Positions 1 to 9,314 are shown, counted from the first letter of the stretch. The stretch is 64,000 nt of DNA from Berryella wangjianweii (GCA_013201155.1 CP053716.1:186001-250000), one strand, 5' to 3'. Translations and numbers: made by a program. The notes: generated from the sequence alone by a model not told the origin.

Positions 1-1576
1 CCACGATGCGCTTGAGCTCGCGCAGAGCCGCGGCCTTTCCGTCCGGGGCAGGGCGCGGGGCCGTCTGCGCGGCGGCGGAGCCGGCAGCCGCCTGTGGCGT
101 TGCGGCGGTCTTCGCGGAGGAGCGCCTGCGACTGGCCGTGGCGGCCTTCGCCGCCCGCGCCGCACGGCCTGGGCGCGGTGCGTCCTCGACAGGTGCGGCG
201 GACCTCGTCGCCTCGATGCCGGCGGCCTCCGCGGCTTTCGCGGTCTGCTCCTGAGCGGAGGCGCCTGCGGTCGATGAGGCCGAGCGGCGCCTGCGCCCGC
301 GCTTCGCACCTGCGGGCTTGGATGCGGCGTCGGACTCTGCTTCGTCGTCATTCGTGGCGGGGGAGGCGTCTGCGGCGGCTTCAGCGGCCTCTGCGGCCTC
401 GGAGGCGGCCGCGACGGTGTTGCGCCTGCGCGGCGTGCGCTTGCGGCGCGCAGGCGCCGAAGCGCTCTCGTCGCCTGTGCCGTCGCTGCCGGCGGCAGGG
501 GACTGCGCGCCCTCGGCCGATTCGGCGCCCGCCGCGTCGGCTTCGGGGGCCGAGGCGGCGGTGCTGCTGACATCAGCCTCCTCGGCAGCCTCGCCGCCCT
601 CCCGGGCCGCCTTCGCGCGGGCTCCGCCGCGACGCCCGCGACGCGAGCGACGGGGCTTCTCGGTCGTCTCGCCCTGATCGCTCGGGGCCGCGGGATCGTC
701 GTCGGTGGCGTTCTCGGCAGTCTCGTCGGCCTCGTGGTCGATGGGCTCTGCGGCCTCGGGCGCATTCGCCTCGGTATCGGATGTCGCGGTCGTACCGCCC
801 TCGCCGCGCTCGGCGTCGCCGGTTGACGAGGGGCCGTCGGACAGCTCGACGCGCACGGCGTTGCCGTCGGTGGTGATCACGATGCTCTCGAACTCGGCCA
901 GCAGCTTCTTCAGCTGGTTGGTGCCGTAGTTGCGCACGTCGAAGTCAGGCCAGCGCTTCTGCAGGCGGCTGCCCACCTCGCCCAGCCCCGTGGCCTTGTC
1001 GTTGTTCAGGTTGTCGGTGACGATCGTCACCACGGCGCGCTCGATCTTCGCGCGCGACAGCGAGCCCCCATTGCCGTTCGAGCCGCTCTCGCCGTTCTTC
1101 GAGCGGTCGCGGCCATTGCGTCCCTTGTCGCCCAGCAGCAGCTCAAGGGTGGTGAACACGTCGCATGCGGTGCGGAAGGGCTTGGGGGTCTTCTTCTCGC
1201 CCATGCCGATCACGGTGATGCCGCTTTCGCGCAGGCGCGCGGCCAGACGGGTGAAGTCGCTGTCGCTGGACACGAGGCAGAAGCCTTCCACCGACTTGGT
1301 GTACAGGATGTCCATCGCATCGATGATCAGCGCCGAGTCGGTGGCGTTCTTGCCGGAGGTGTAGCTGAACTGCTGGATGGGGGCGATTGAGTTCTCCAGC
1401 AGGGTGTCCTTCCACTTGGCATGGAGGGTGCTGGTCCAGTCGCCGTAGATGCGCTTGTAGGTGACGGTGCCGTACTTCGACAGCTCGTCCAGAATCGCGC
1501 CGATGTACTTCGACGATACGTTATCGGCGTCAATGAGCAGGGCAAAGCGCTTCTCTGAAGCGGGTTTGAATTCCAT
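1..1576 (-). CDS. NYN domain protein with LOTUS/OST-HTH region and Ala/Arg-rich tail (partial, 3' end outside window)
   Basis: Reading leftwards from the ATG at 1576-1574, the frame stays open to the window edge, so at least 525 residues are present and the C-terminus is missing. The start is preceded by AAGGAG at good spacing. Residues about 8-140 match the NYN (LabA/DUF88) PIN-like nuclease fold: an ALLIDADN strand at the start, a DSALIIDAMD segment, and LVSSDSDFT with the acidic residues expected to bind metal. About residues 165-240 resemble an OST-HTH/LOTUS RNA-binding domain. The remainder is low-complexity Ala/Arg/Ser-rich sequence that becomes ordered again near the window edge (AALRELKRIV). 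The likely role is RNA binding or cleavage; the substrate is unknown. Confidence 0.85.
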   Translation of the reverse strand, partial: MEFKPASEKRFALLIDADNVSSKYIGAILDELSKYGTVTYKRIYGDWTSTLHAKWKDTLLENSIAPIQQFSYTSGKNATDSALIIDAMDILYTKSVEGFCLVSSDSDFTRLAARLRESGITVIGMGEKKTPKPFRTACDVFTTLELLLGDKGRNGRDRSKNGESGSNGNGGSLSRAKIERAVVTIVTDNLNNDKATGLGEVGSRLQKRWPDFDVRNYGTNQLKKLLAEFESIVITTDGNAVRVELSDGPSSTGDAERGEGGTTATSDTEANAPEAAEPIDHEADETAENATDDDPAAPSDQGETTEKPRRSRRGRRGGARAKAAREGGEAAEEADVSSTAASAPEADAAGAESAEGAQSPAAGSDGTGDESASAPARRKRTPRRRNTVAAASEAAEAAEAAADASPATNDDEAESDAASKPAGAKRGRRRRSASSTAGASAQEQTAKAAEAAGIEATRSAAPVEDAPRPGRAARAAKAATASRRRSSAKTAATPQAAAGSAAAQTAPRPAPDGKAAALRELKRIV

Positions 1577-1626
1577 AGGTCTCCTTGGAGTGTGATGCCG
1601 GCATTCGGTCCGGCGATGTCATCGTT

Positions 1627-1632
1627 ATTATA
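1627..1632 (-). promoter_or_regulatory. Putative -10 box of the NYN gene
   Basis: A perfect TATAAT lies on the minus strand about 50 bases before the NYN start codon. No convincing -35 box sits 16-18 bases upstream (the sequence there is GAACTG-like). The call rests on the -10 alone. Confidence 0.4.
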
Positions 1633-1819
1633 CGGCTGATCGATAATGCAGTTCCCCGCGCCTGTTCATCGCCGCAAACTCTGCGTATGGGAGGGAAGTT
1701 CCCCGTGCAGGGAAGCGCGGTTCCGCAGCGCTCCTGTTGTCGGCGGAGGCGTCAGCGAGGCGGCTCGGCACCAGGCGGGCGGCCACGTCCGCCTGGTGCA
1801 AGGGGGGTGCGACTCAAAC

Positions 1820-1849
1820 AAAAAAGTCAGACAAGGCGCTCGTCTGACT
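1820..1849 (-). terminator. Intrinsic terminator of tRNA-Lys
   Basis: On the minus strand the 8-bp stem AGTCAGAC/GTCTGACT is followed by TTTTTTG. It lies 14 bases beyond the encoded CCA of tRNA-Lys. Confidence 0.85.
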
Positions 1850-1862
1850 TCTGCGGTTTGGA

Positions 1863-1938
1863 TGGTGGACCGTCGGGGACTCGAACCCCGGACCTTGGGA
1901 TTAAGAGTCCCCTGCTCTACCAACTAAGCTAACGGTCC
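1863..1938 (-). tRNA. tRNA-Lys (anticodon CTT)
   Basis: Full cloverleaf on the minus strand. The acceptor stem GGACCGT pairs with ACGGTCC, the D arm is GCTT-AGTTGGTA-GAGC, the T arm is CGGGG-TTCGAGT-CCCCG, and CCA is encoded. The anticodon loop CTCTTAA puts CTT at positions 34-36, reading AAG (Lys). The outermost anticodon-stem pair (27-43) is G-A, a mild irregularity. Confidence 0.95.
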
Positions 1939-1980
1939 AGATACCATGTATGTAAGCGCCTTCTCGAACAGCGCTGGAAC

Positions 1981-2009
1981 ATCTTATGCGAAGCTCTGAT
2001 GCATTGCAA
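1981..2009 (-). promoter_or_regulatory. Promoter of tRNA-Lys
   Basis: Minus-strand -35 TTGCAA (2009-2004) and -10 TAAGAT (1986-1981) are separated by exactly 17 bases. The predicted start lies some 35 bases before the mature tRNA 5' end. The same -35 hexamer precedes tRNA-His. Confidence 0.7.
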
Positions 2010-2028
2010 GAAGAATATCCAAGCGCGC

Positions 2029-2105
2029 TGGGGTGGATGATCGGACTTGAACCGACGACCTCCAGAGCCACAATCTGGCGTTCTAGCCAACTGAACTACA
2101 CCCAC
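2029..2105 (-). tRNA. tRNA-His (anticodon GTG)
   Basis: Cloverleaf on the minus strand with acceptor GTGGGTG/CATCCAC, discriminator C and encoded CCA. An encoded G at 2106 would pair with the C discriminator as the characteristic G-1 of tRNA-His. The anticodon loop TTGTGGC gives anticodon GTG. Confidence 0.95.
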
Positions 2106-2122
2106 CGAATGCGCAAGCCGAT

Positions 2123-2151
2123 ATACTATCGATAGCGCATCCGAATTGCAA
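2123..2151 (-). promoter_or_regulatory. Promoter of tRNA-His
   Basis: Minus-strand -35 TTGCAA (2151-2146), a 17-base spacer and -10 TAGTAT (2128-2123), placed about 20 bases before the tRNA. Confidence 0.75.
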
Positions 2152-2270
2152 GCGGCTGCGGATAATATTTCCGCAGCGGGTTGCCAGGGGTGCCGCGCTT
2201 GCCCAGGCTGTGCGTTTTCACCTGCGATTTTGCGGTACCGAATCCCTGGCGCAGTCTGATTGGAAACACG

Positions 2271-2306
2271 GGCGGGGCGAGGGTCCGGTCTCTCGCCCCG
2301 CCTTTT
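2271..2306 (+). terminator. Terminator-like hairpin, plus strand, no assigned gene
   Basis: An 11-bp perfect stem GGCGGGGCGAG/CTCGCCCCGCC (2271-2281 with 2292-2302) is followed by TTTTG on the plus strand. No plus-strand gene is recognisable upstream, so it may end a short untranslated RNA or block read-through towards the tRNA genes. Confidence 0.6.
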
Positions 2307-2365
2307 GCCTCGATGCGCCTGCGTTTTCTCGCTGTGCCGCAAGCGCGCGCTTCCGTCTTCCATAG

Positions 2366-2393
2366 ATGTCATATTGAACCGAGAGATTATTAT
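2366..2393 (+). promoter_or_regulatory. Candidate promoter of an intergenic plus-strand transcript
   Basis: The -35-like ATGTCA (2366-2371) and -10 TATTAT (2388-2393) are 16 bases apart. This sits in a small AT-rich patch within otherwise GC-rich DNA. The predicted start is near 2400. Confidence 0.4.
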
Positions 2394-2399
2394 CCAAAA

Positions 2400-2711
2400 C
2401 CATACCATCGCGTTTTCGGAAAGAGGCGCCGGTGCCGTGGGGAACCGCAGCCCAGATGCCGGCGCGCGAACGCGATTGCTGCGCTCGGGGTTGCAGGGCG
2501 CTGCGTGCTGGCAGGGCGCATGGGGAAAAAGGTGCGCCCCGCCAAGGAGGCAGGGCGCGTGCGGAAGGATGCCAGATCGGGGTGGAAGCAGGGAGGTAAG
2601 CAGGTTACGGACCCCGTCGGCATGGGCATTGGCGGTATTGAGCGGTGCTTTTCGACATCCTGCACGGTACGTGGGCTAGCTGAAAGTACGCTTAAAGGTA
2701 CTTTGTTTTTT
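2400..2711 (+). ncRNA. Candidate non-coding RNA of about 310 nt
   Basis: This gene-free interval is flanked by a plausible plus-strand promoter (2366-2393) and a strong plus-strand intrinsic terminator (2683-2711). No reading frame in it looks like a protein. It contains internal self-complementary segments such as GGGCGCA/TGCGCCC (2514-2520 with 2533-2539). It does not show the conserved cores of RNase P, tmRNA, SRP RNA or 6S RNA that I could recognise. The whole gap 2107-2815 otherwise holds only the tRNA-His promoter, a GCTGCGG/CCGCAGC inverted repeat at 2155-2177 and the hairpin at 2271-2302. Confidence 0.25.
2683..2711 (+). terminator. Intrinsic terminator, plus strand
   Basis: A 7-bp stem AAAGTAC/GTACTTT with an 8-base loop is followed by GTTTTTTC. 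The T-run lies only on the plus-strand 3' side, so it cannot serve the minus-strand sstT. Confidence 0.75.
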
Positions 2712-2810
2712 CGGGCGGCGTCGCGGTGCCGCCGGCTGCGGGGAAATGAAAGGGCCTTGCGCAATGAGCAGGCTGATCGCGCGCAGGCCCCGGCATCTCG
2801 TCGTGGGCAA

Positions 2811-2839
2811 ACGAAGGCGCCCCGCGGATGCGGGGCGCC
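2811..2839 (-). terminator. Terminator of sstT
   Basis: A perfect 10-bp stem GGCGCCCCGC/GCGGGGCGCC with a 4-base loop lies 43 bases beyond the sstT stop. On the minus strand it is followed by TTCGTTTG. Confidence 0.7.
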
Positions 2840-2882
2840 TGGTAGCCGTTCGGATGACCGTTCACGGGCCGGGCGGGGAGGT

Positions 2883-4124
2883 CTACTTGTTCACCTCGGC
2901 GCCCATCGTGAATTCGCGACCCTCGCGCGCCCACTGGCGGTACTCGGCGGCGGCGGTGAACAGCACGTCGGACGAGGAGTTCAAAGCCGTCTCGCAGGAG
3001 TCCTGGATCACGCCGATGATCAGGCCGATGGCAACCACCTGCATGGCCACGTCGTTCGAGATGCCGAACAGCGAGCAAGCCAGGGGAATCAGCAGCAGCG
3101 AGCCGCCCGCCACGCCCGAGGCGCCCGCCGCGCTGACTGCGGCCAGAGCCGACAGGATCACGGCGGTGGGGATGTCCACCGAAATGCCCATGGTGTGCGC
3201 GGCGCACAGGGCCATCATCGAAATCGTCACGGCAGCGCCAGCCATGTTGATCGTGGCGCCCAGGGGGATGGACACCGAGTAGTTGTCCTTATCCAGGCCC
3301 AGGCGATCGCACAGGTCCATGTTCACGGGGATGTTCGCGGCGGACGAGCGCGTGAAGAAGGCGGTGAGGCCCGAGGTGCGCAGCGTCAGGAACACCAGCG
3401 GGAAGGGGTTGCGGCGGGTGATCGCGAACACCATGAGCGGGTTCACCACCAGCGCGATGAAGAACATGCACGACACCAGCAGCAGCACCAGCTGACCGTA
3501 CTCGGTGAAGATCTCGAGGCCGTTGGTGGACACCGAGGTGTACACGAGGCCCATGATGCCGAACGGGGCCAGGTTGATCACCCAGTGAACCACCTTGCCG
3601 ATCACGTCGGAGATGTCGCTGAACATCATCTTGGTGGTGGCGTTGGCCAGGCGGAATGCCACGCCGATGGCGATGGCCCAGGCCAGGATGCCGATGTAGT
3701 TGGCGTTCATCAGGGCGTCAACGGGATTGACGGCGATCTTCATCACGAGCGAGTTCAGCACCTCGCCGATGCCCTCGGGCGAGGCGTGCTCGATTCCGGC
3801 GGCGTTGGCAAGCGTCAGCTCGAGGGGGAACACCGAGGCGGCGACGACGGCCACCAGGGATGCGAGGAACGTGGACACGGCGTACATGACCACGATCGTC
3901 TTCATGTTGCCCATCGACTTGGCGTTTGCAAGCGCGCTGATGACCAGGAAGAACACGAGGATGGGAGCGACCGACTTCAGAGCCGAGACGAACAGCTTGC
4001 CCATCAGCTCGATGATGTAGACGCCCTGCGGGGCGAAGATGCCCAGGAGGGCACCGATTGCCAGGCCGATCAGAATCCTGATGATCAGGTCTATGCCGTT
4101 CCACTTGCCGATAAGTTGCTTCAT
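2883..4124 (-). CDS. sstT: Serine/threonine:Na+ symporter SstT
   Basis: The 413-residue product matches the usual SstT length (about 414). It belongs to the DAACS (glutamate/serine transporter) family and imports serine and threonine with sodium across the cytoplasmic membrane. Family marks are the serine-rich re-entrant loop RSSAANIPVNM near residue 260 and GATINMAGA near 287, within a highly hydrophobic protein of about eight helices plus two hairpins. The ATG at 4124 was chosen because GGAAGGAG precedes it and the protein then begins in register with SstT (MKQLIGKWNGID); an in-frame extension upstream is not protein-like. The gene stands alone with its own terminator. It may supply the serine dehydratase encoded near 53.2-54.8 kb (inference). 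Confidence 0.92.
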   Translation of the reverse strand: MKQLIGKWNGIDLIIRILIGLAIGALLGIFAPQGVYIIELMGKLFVSALKSVAPILVFFLVISALANAKSMGNMKTIVVMYAVSTFLASLVAVVAASVFPLELTLANAAGIEHASPEGIGEVLNSLVMKIAVNPVDALMNANYIGILAWAIAIGVAFRLANATTKMMFSDISDVIGKVVHWVINLAPFGIMGLVYTSVSTNGLEIFTEYGQLVLLLVSCMFFIALVVNPLMVFAITRRNPFPLVFLTLRTSGLTAFFTRSSAANIPVNMDLCDRLGLDKDNYSVSIPLGATINMAGAAVTISMMALCAAHTMGISVDIPTAVILSALAAVSAAGASGVAGGSLLLIPLACSLFGISNDVAMQVVAIGLIIGVIQDSCETALNSSSDVLFTAAAEYRQWAREGREFTMGAEVNK

Positions 4125-4489
4125 GGGGCTCCTTCCCATGGAACCAGGGTCGCTTCGTACCTGGATTTGTGATGTGAAGATGGTATGCGCAAACCATGGC
4201 GATGGCGCCGAGATATTCCGCAAGGGGTCGCTTTTTGCCTTCCTGCGATCCAAGCGGCCTCGAACGGCATCTGCGAGTGGGTGAACGGCGGGGGCGTCGG
4301 CGCGACGCGGGATGGGGCGCGCGGGTGTGGCGTTTCGCGAGCCTGATCTGCGCTGTGCGCACGCGCCCTCGTCGTGCTGCCTGAGGCGTCGCGTGCGGCC
4401 GATGGGGTCTGCCTTCGGTCTTGCCCGCGCGCTGACGCTCGTGCGCACCCCGTCGGTCTGCTACCATGGGTGCGCCCTTTCAGGGCCTT
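4125..4489. other. Intergenic region upstream of sstT and tRNA-Leu
   Basis: About 365 bases without a credible gene. Open frames here are short and Arg-rich, as expected by chance in GC-rich DNA. TACCAT at 4462-4467 could be the tRNA-Leu -10 box, but no matching -35 is visible. No clear sstT promoter was found. Confidence 0.5.
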
Positions 4490-4573
4490 GCGGGCGTGGC
4501 GGAATTGGCAGACGCGCCAGATTTAGGTTCTGGTGTCCACGACGTGAAGGTTCAAATCCTTTCGCCCGCACCA
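4490..4573 (+). tRNA. tRNA-Leu (anticodon TAG)
   Basis: Class II tRNA with the acceptor stem GCGGGCG paired to CGCCCGC, a long variable arm, and an encoded CCA at 4571-4573. The anticodon stem-loop CCAGA-TTTAGGT-TCTGG places TAG at 34-36, reading CTA (Leu). Confidence 0.95.
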
Positions 4574-4582
4574 CAGCGTGCA

Positions 4583-4620
4583 AGCGCCCCCGCGCTCATC
4601 GAGCGCGGGGGCGCTTTCGT
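4583..4620 (+). terminator. Intrinsic terminator of tRNA-Leu
   Basis: A 15-bp perfect stem (4583-4597 with 4601-4615) with an ATC loop is followed by TTCGTTG, ten bases after the tRNA. Confidence 0.8.
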
Positions 4621-4728
4621 TGCCCCGTTCGGAACGATTGGAACGCAACCCTGTTCACGTGCACGATTTCCATGCGACGGGGCGGCGATGCGCTGCGGCG
4701 GTGCGCGGGGCGCGGCGTCGCTCGGGCG

Positions 4729-5106
4729 CTATCTGCCGAACAGTCCCGAGGCCCCGATCAGCCCCAGCAGCACGCCGATGGCCATGCAGGCCCCCGAGTA
4801 CAGCGCGGTCAGCGCGATCAGCCGCGCGTCGCGCCGCGCGCGCTCCTCTTCCAGCCGTCGGTCGCGGGCCTTCTCGGGAAAGTGCGAGTACCCCGCCGAC
4901 GAGATCACCACGATGGTGCCGTGGCGCGGGTCGTTCTTCACCAGCAGCCCGCGAGCCTCGATCAGCTCGGACTGAAGGTCGTTGTCGGGTCGGTAGGGAA
5001 AGGCGCAGCGAAACACGGGGTCGTCGTTGGCCTCGCACAGCGAGCGCTCGTAATCGATGAGGCGGTGGAGTTCGCGCTCCTGCGCGAGGTTGAGCTTCAG
5101 CGGCAC
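4729..5106 (-). CDS. Hypothetical protein with one C-terminal membrane segment
   Basis: A 125-residue product of unknown family. The soluble part (about 1-95) is charged and helical (NLAQERELHRLIDYERSL near the start). Near residue 70 is a beta-type stretch (GTIVVISSAGYSHF), followed by an Arg/Glu-rich helix. A single hydrophobic segment (LYSGACMAIGVLLGLIGASG) ends the protein, so it is probably tail-anchored. I chose the GTG at 5106 because AAAGG sits seven bases before it. An upstream ATG at 5139 lacks a ribosome site and lies almost at the likely start of transcription (-10 TATACT at 5154-5149). If the ATG is used the protein is 136 residues. Confidence 0.6.
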   Translation of the reverse strand: MPLKLNLAQERELHRLIDYERSLCEANDDPVFRCAFPYRPDNDLQSELIEARGLLVKNDPRHGTIVVISSAGYSHFPEKARDRRLEEERARRDARLIALTALYSGACMAIGVLLGLIGASGLFGR

Positions 5107-5292
5107 GGTGGAGCCTTTCAACTGCGATGCAAGATTCATTCATTCGCAAGTATATAAGAAAGGGGGCGCTCCCCGGCGCATAACAAAGGGCTTCACGCAG
5201 CTTTCCCACGGGCCGGCGTTCGAGCGCGCGGCGGCTTGCCGTGCGGCCGGCGCTCAGCCGCGCCGGCTTCGGTGCGGGTATGGCGAAGGAAC

Positions 5293-5321
5293 TTTATCTA
5301 AGGGGGTGAGTGTGCGATAAT
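5293..5321 (+). promoter_or_regulatory. Putative tig promoter
   Basis: The -35-like TTTATC (5293-5298), a 17-base spacer and -10 GATAAT (5316-5321) lie about 110 bases before tig. The rest of the 5140-5432 gap shows no gene. Confidence 0.5.
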
Positions 5322-5432
5322 CCCAAATCGTCATGCCCGCCGCCCGGTCGGTGAGGGCGCGCCCACCGAGCGGTCGCGTCCAGGGGCTCGCCTGCTCGGG
5401 TCGCGTTTCGTGAAAGACATGGAGGACAATTC

Positions 5433-6941
5433 GTGAATACTTCAGTAGAGGCCCTTGAGGGCAACCGCGTCAAGATCACCGTCACGGTTGACGAGGCGGC
5501 CGTGGTCGCCCAGTTCAAGCAGACGTATCGTCAGCTGGCCGGGCAGTACAGCATCCCGGGCTTCCGGAAGGGCAAGGCGCCTCGCGGCGTGATCAACAAC
5601 GTTCTGGGCAAGGACGCCGTGGCCGCGCAGGTCACCGACGCCGTGGTGAACGATTCCTGCGGTCGCGCCATCGACGCCGCCGAGGTGTTTCCCGTGGGCA
5701 AGCCCTCCTTCGACGACGACATGCCCCTGGTGGTTGACGGCCAGGCCTACACCTACAGCTTCGAGCTGGGCGTGACCCCCGAGGTCGAGCTGTCCGGCTA
5801 CGACGCCGTCAGCTTCGCGCTGCCCGCCGAGGGCGCCACCGACGCCGAGGTGGACGCCGAGGTGGGCGCCCTGACCGCCCATTACGTCGAGTTCGTGGAC
5901 GCCGCCGCCAACGCCAAGGTGAAGGAGGACGGCTTCGTCAGCATGACCGTCGCCGCCACCGACGCCAAGGGCGAGCGCATGGAGGCCCTGTGCGCCGAGG
6001 GCCGTCAGTACGGCCTGGGCAGCGGCTCGTGGCCGGCCGATTTCGATGCCGAACTGGTCGGCATGAAGAAGGGCGAGCAGAAGCAGTTCGAGCTTGAGTT
6101 CGAGGGCGCGCCCGTCAGCTTCGACGTGACGGTGAACGCCGTTCAGAAGAAGAAGCAGCTTGAGCTGACCGATGAGTGGGTAAAGAGCACCTTCGGCCTG
6201 GAGGACGTGGCCGACCTGCGCAAGAACATCTCGGAGGGCATCGCCTCGCAGAAGGCCGCCGTGCTTCCCCGCATGAAGGAGGCGCGTGCCCTTGAGGCCC
6301 TGCTGGAGCGCGTGACCGACGAGGCTCCCGAGGCCATGGTGGAGGGCGCCGAGCAGCAGCTGGTTCAGGACTTCTTCCAGCAGCTGCAGCGTCAGGGCCT
6401 GACCTTCGACGCCTATCTGGCCGCTCAGGACCTCACGCCCCAGCAGTTCCGCGAGGACGTGAAGAAGCAGGCCGCCGATACCGTGAAGCAGGACCTGGCG
6501 CTTGATGCCTGGGCCCGTCACGCGGGCATCGCCGTCACCGACGAGGACGTGTCGGCCGAGTTCGCCCGCAGCGGCGCCGAGGACCCGGCTGCGGTGGAGA
6601 AGAGCTGGCGCGACGCCGGCCAGATTCACCTGGTGCGCCAGGGCGTGCTGCGTCAGAAGGCCCTGGAGAGCGTGCTTGAGGGCGCGGTGATCACCGAGGA
6701 GCAGCCCGAGGGCGAGGCCGAGAAGAAGCCCGCCAAGAAGGCGCCTGCGAAGAAGGCCGCCAAGAAGAAGGACGCCGACGCCGAGACCGGCGCCGAGAAG
6801 GGCGCCGACGAGGCCCCGGCCAAGAAGCCGGCGAAGAAGACTTCTGCCAAGAAGGCGGACGCCAAGGACGAGGGCGCCGAGAAGGCCGCCAAGGCCAAGA
6901 AGAAGGCCGCGGACAAGCCGGCTGACGAGAGCGCCGAGTAA
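5433..6941 (+). CDS. tig: Trigger factor (ribosome-bound chaperone and prolyl isomerase)
   Basis: The 502-residue product has the trigger factor order of domains. An N-terminal ribosome-binding domain carries the signature GFRKGKAP (43-50). An FKBP-like prolyl isomerase domain covers about 160-245, and a helical substrate-binding C-domain runs to about 425. After it comes an unusual tail of roughly 75 residues built from K/A/P repeats (PAKKAPAKKAAKKK and similar); bacterial trigger factors usually end near 430-450 residues. The GTG start has GGAGG seven bases upstream. The gene precedes clpP and clpX, a very common bacterial arrangement linking folding and proteolysis. A weak terminator follows it, so clpP probably also has its own promoter. 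Confidence 0.95.
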   Translation: MNTSVEALEGNRVKITVTVDEAAVVAQFKQTYRQLAGQYSIPGFRKGKAPRGVINNVLGKDAVAAQVTDAVVNDSCGRAIDAAEVFPVGKPSFDDDMPLVVDGQAYTYSFELGVTPEVELSGYDAVSFALPAEGATDAEVDAEVGALTAHYVEFVDAAANAKVKEDGFVSMTVAATDAKGERMEALCAEGRQYGLGSGSWPADFDAELVGMKKGEQKQFELEFEGAPVSFDVTVNAVQKKKQLELTDEWVKSTFGLEDVADLRKNISEGIASQKAAVLPRMKEARALEALLERVTDEAPEAMVEGAEQQLVQDFFQQLQRQGLTFDAYLAAQDLTPQQFREDVKKQAADTVKQDLALDAWARHAGIAVTDEDVSAEFARSGAEDPAAVEKSWRDAGQIHLVRQGVLRQKALESVLEGAVITEEQPEGEAEKKPAKKAPAKKAAKKKDADAETGAEKGADEAPAKKPAKKTSAKKADAKDEGAEKAAKAKKKAADKPADESAE

Positions 6942-6961
6942 CACCGGCGAACCGAGCTCAA

Positions 6962-6996
6962 GGCGGGTGCATCGGATAACGGTGCGCCCGCCTTCG
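6962..6996 (+). terminator. Weak terminator after tig
   Basis: A stem GGCGGGTGCA/TGCGCCCGCC (one G-T wobble) followed by TTCGCG, with few T residues. It may be an attenuator between tig and clpP. Confidence 0.5.
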
Positions 6997-7054
6997 CGTA
7001 GCGTCCATCTTCTGGTTGGGCGAACGTAACCCCCGCAGGCCGTCCGAGGGGTCG

Positions 7055-7060
7055 TATACT
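7055..7060 (+). promoter_or_regulatory. Putative -10 box for clpP
   Basis: TATACT lies 39 bases before the clpP start codon and after the tig terminator. The -35 region is GC-rich and poorly matched. Confidence 0.4.
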
Positions 7061-7098
7061 GCAACGGGAAAACCGTCACGCCAGTGAAAGGAACGAAC

Positions 7099-7716
7099 AT
7101 GGCACAGGGCATCTCCAGCGCGCTCATCCCGTACGTGATCGAGCAGTCGCCGCGCGGCGAGCGCAGCTTCGACATCTACTCGCGCCTGCTTAACGATCGC
7201 ATCATCTTCCTGGGCGAGCCCATCGACGATCATGTGGCCAACTCGGTGGTGGCGCAGATGCTGCACCTTGAGAGCGCCGACCCCGACAAGGACATCTCGC
7301 TGTACATCAATTCGCCGGGCGGTTCGGTGACCGCGGGCCTGGCGATCCTCGACACCATGAACTTCATCAAGTGCGACGTGTCCACCATCTGCATGGGCAT
7401 GGCCGCCTCGATGGGCGCGGTGCTGCTGTCGGCGGGCACCAAGGGCAAGCGCCTCGTGCTGCCCAACGCCGAGGTGATGATCCACCAGCCCTCCGGCGGC
7501 GCTCAGGGCCAGCAGACCGAGATCGCCATCATGGCTGAGCAGATCCTCAAGACCCGCGAGCGTTTGAACAAGATTCTGGCCGACAACTGCGGGCAGGCGC
7601 TTGAGCAGGTGCAGATCGATACCGAGCGCGACCGCTGGCTGTCTGCCGAGGAGGCCGTGGCCTACGGCATCGTCGACCGCATCACGGTGGCGCGCAGCCA
7701 GGCTCAGGCCGAGTAG
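7099..7716 (+). CDS. clpP: ATP-dependent Clp protease proteolytic subunit ClpP
   Basis: The 205-residue serine protease has the ClpP catalytic residues: Ser104 in [10 protein letters not shown] and His129 in MIHQPSGG, with an Asp expected near 178. It also has the NSPGGSV turn that shapes the oxyanion region. The protein assembles into a tetradecameric chamber that degrades substrates fed by ClpX or ClpA/C. The ATG at 7099 is preceded by GAAAGGA; an in-frame GTG 15 bases upstream has no ribosome site. It lies directly upstream of clpX (44-base gap), so the two are probably cotranscribed. Confidence 0.96.
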   Translation: MAQGISSALIPYVIEQSPRGERSFDIYSRLLNDRIIFLGEPIDDHVANSVVAQMLHLESADPDKDISLYINSPGGSVTAGLAILDTMNFIKCDVSTICMGMAASMGAVLLSAGTKGKRLVLPNAEVMIHQPSGGAQGQQTEIAIMAEQILKTRERLNKILADNCGQALEQVQIDTERDRWLSAEEAVAYGIVDRITVARSQAQAE

Positions 7717-7760
7717 ACGCGCCGTGCGCCGAACCGACCTCTCAGAGACAAGGGTGAGCA

Positions 7761-9140
<1,380 letters not shown>

Positions 9141-9191
9141 GGACGTCTTCGCGCCGTCGCTTTTGAGATGGCGCGCGCGGCCCTTGCCCCT

Positions 9192-9238
9192 GCGGCCTGC
9201 GAGCGTCGGACGTTCGATGCGGCGCGTTCGCAGGCCGC
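9192..9238 (+). terminator. Hairpin between clpX and valS
   Basis: Fourteen-base arms GCGGCCTGCGAGCG (9192-9205) and CGTTCGCAGGCCGC (9225-9238) pair with one G-T. There is no T-run, so termination is uncertain. A TATCAT box for valS follows at 9247-9252. Confidence 0.4.
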
Positions 9239-9314
9239 GCATCCTCTATCATGGGTAAACGGGTCCGTCCGCAGGGCAGGCCCGTTTCGCTTACGACCAG
9301 AAGGCAGTGGGAAG

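Noticed and set aside
2570-2620. GGAAGCAGGGAGGTAAGCAGG segment resembling the SRP RNA core
   Set aside because: The spacing and the symmetric-loop bases of SRP domain IV (GGAA tetraloop flanked by the conserved asymmetric loop) are not met.
2181-4172. Long plus-strand open frame across the 2.2-4.2 kb region
   Set aside because: Most of it is antisense to sstT, and the remainder crosses two terminators; the composition is not protein-like.
4655-5209. Alternative 184-residue minus-strand frame overlapping the hypothetical membrane protein
   Set aside because: It is Arg/Pro-rich out-of-frame translation with no ribosome site; the 125-residue frame has a hydrophobic helix and good start signals.
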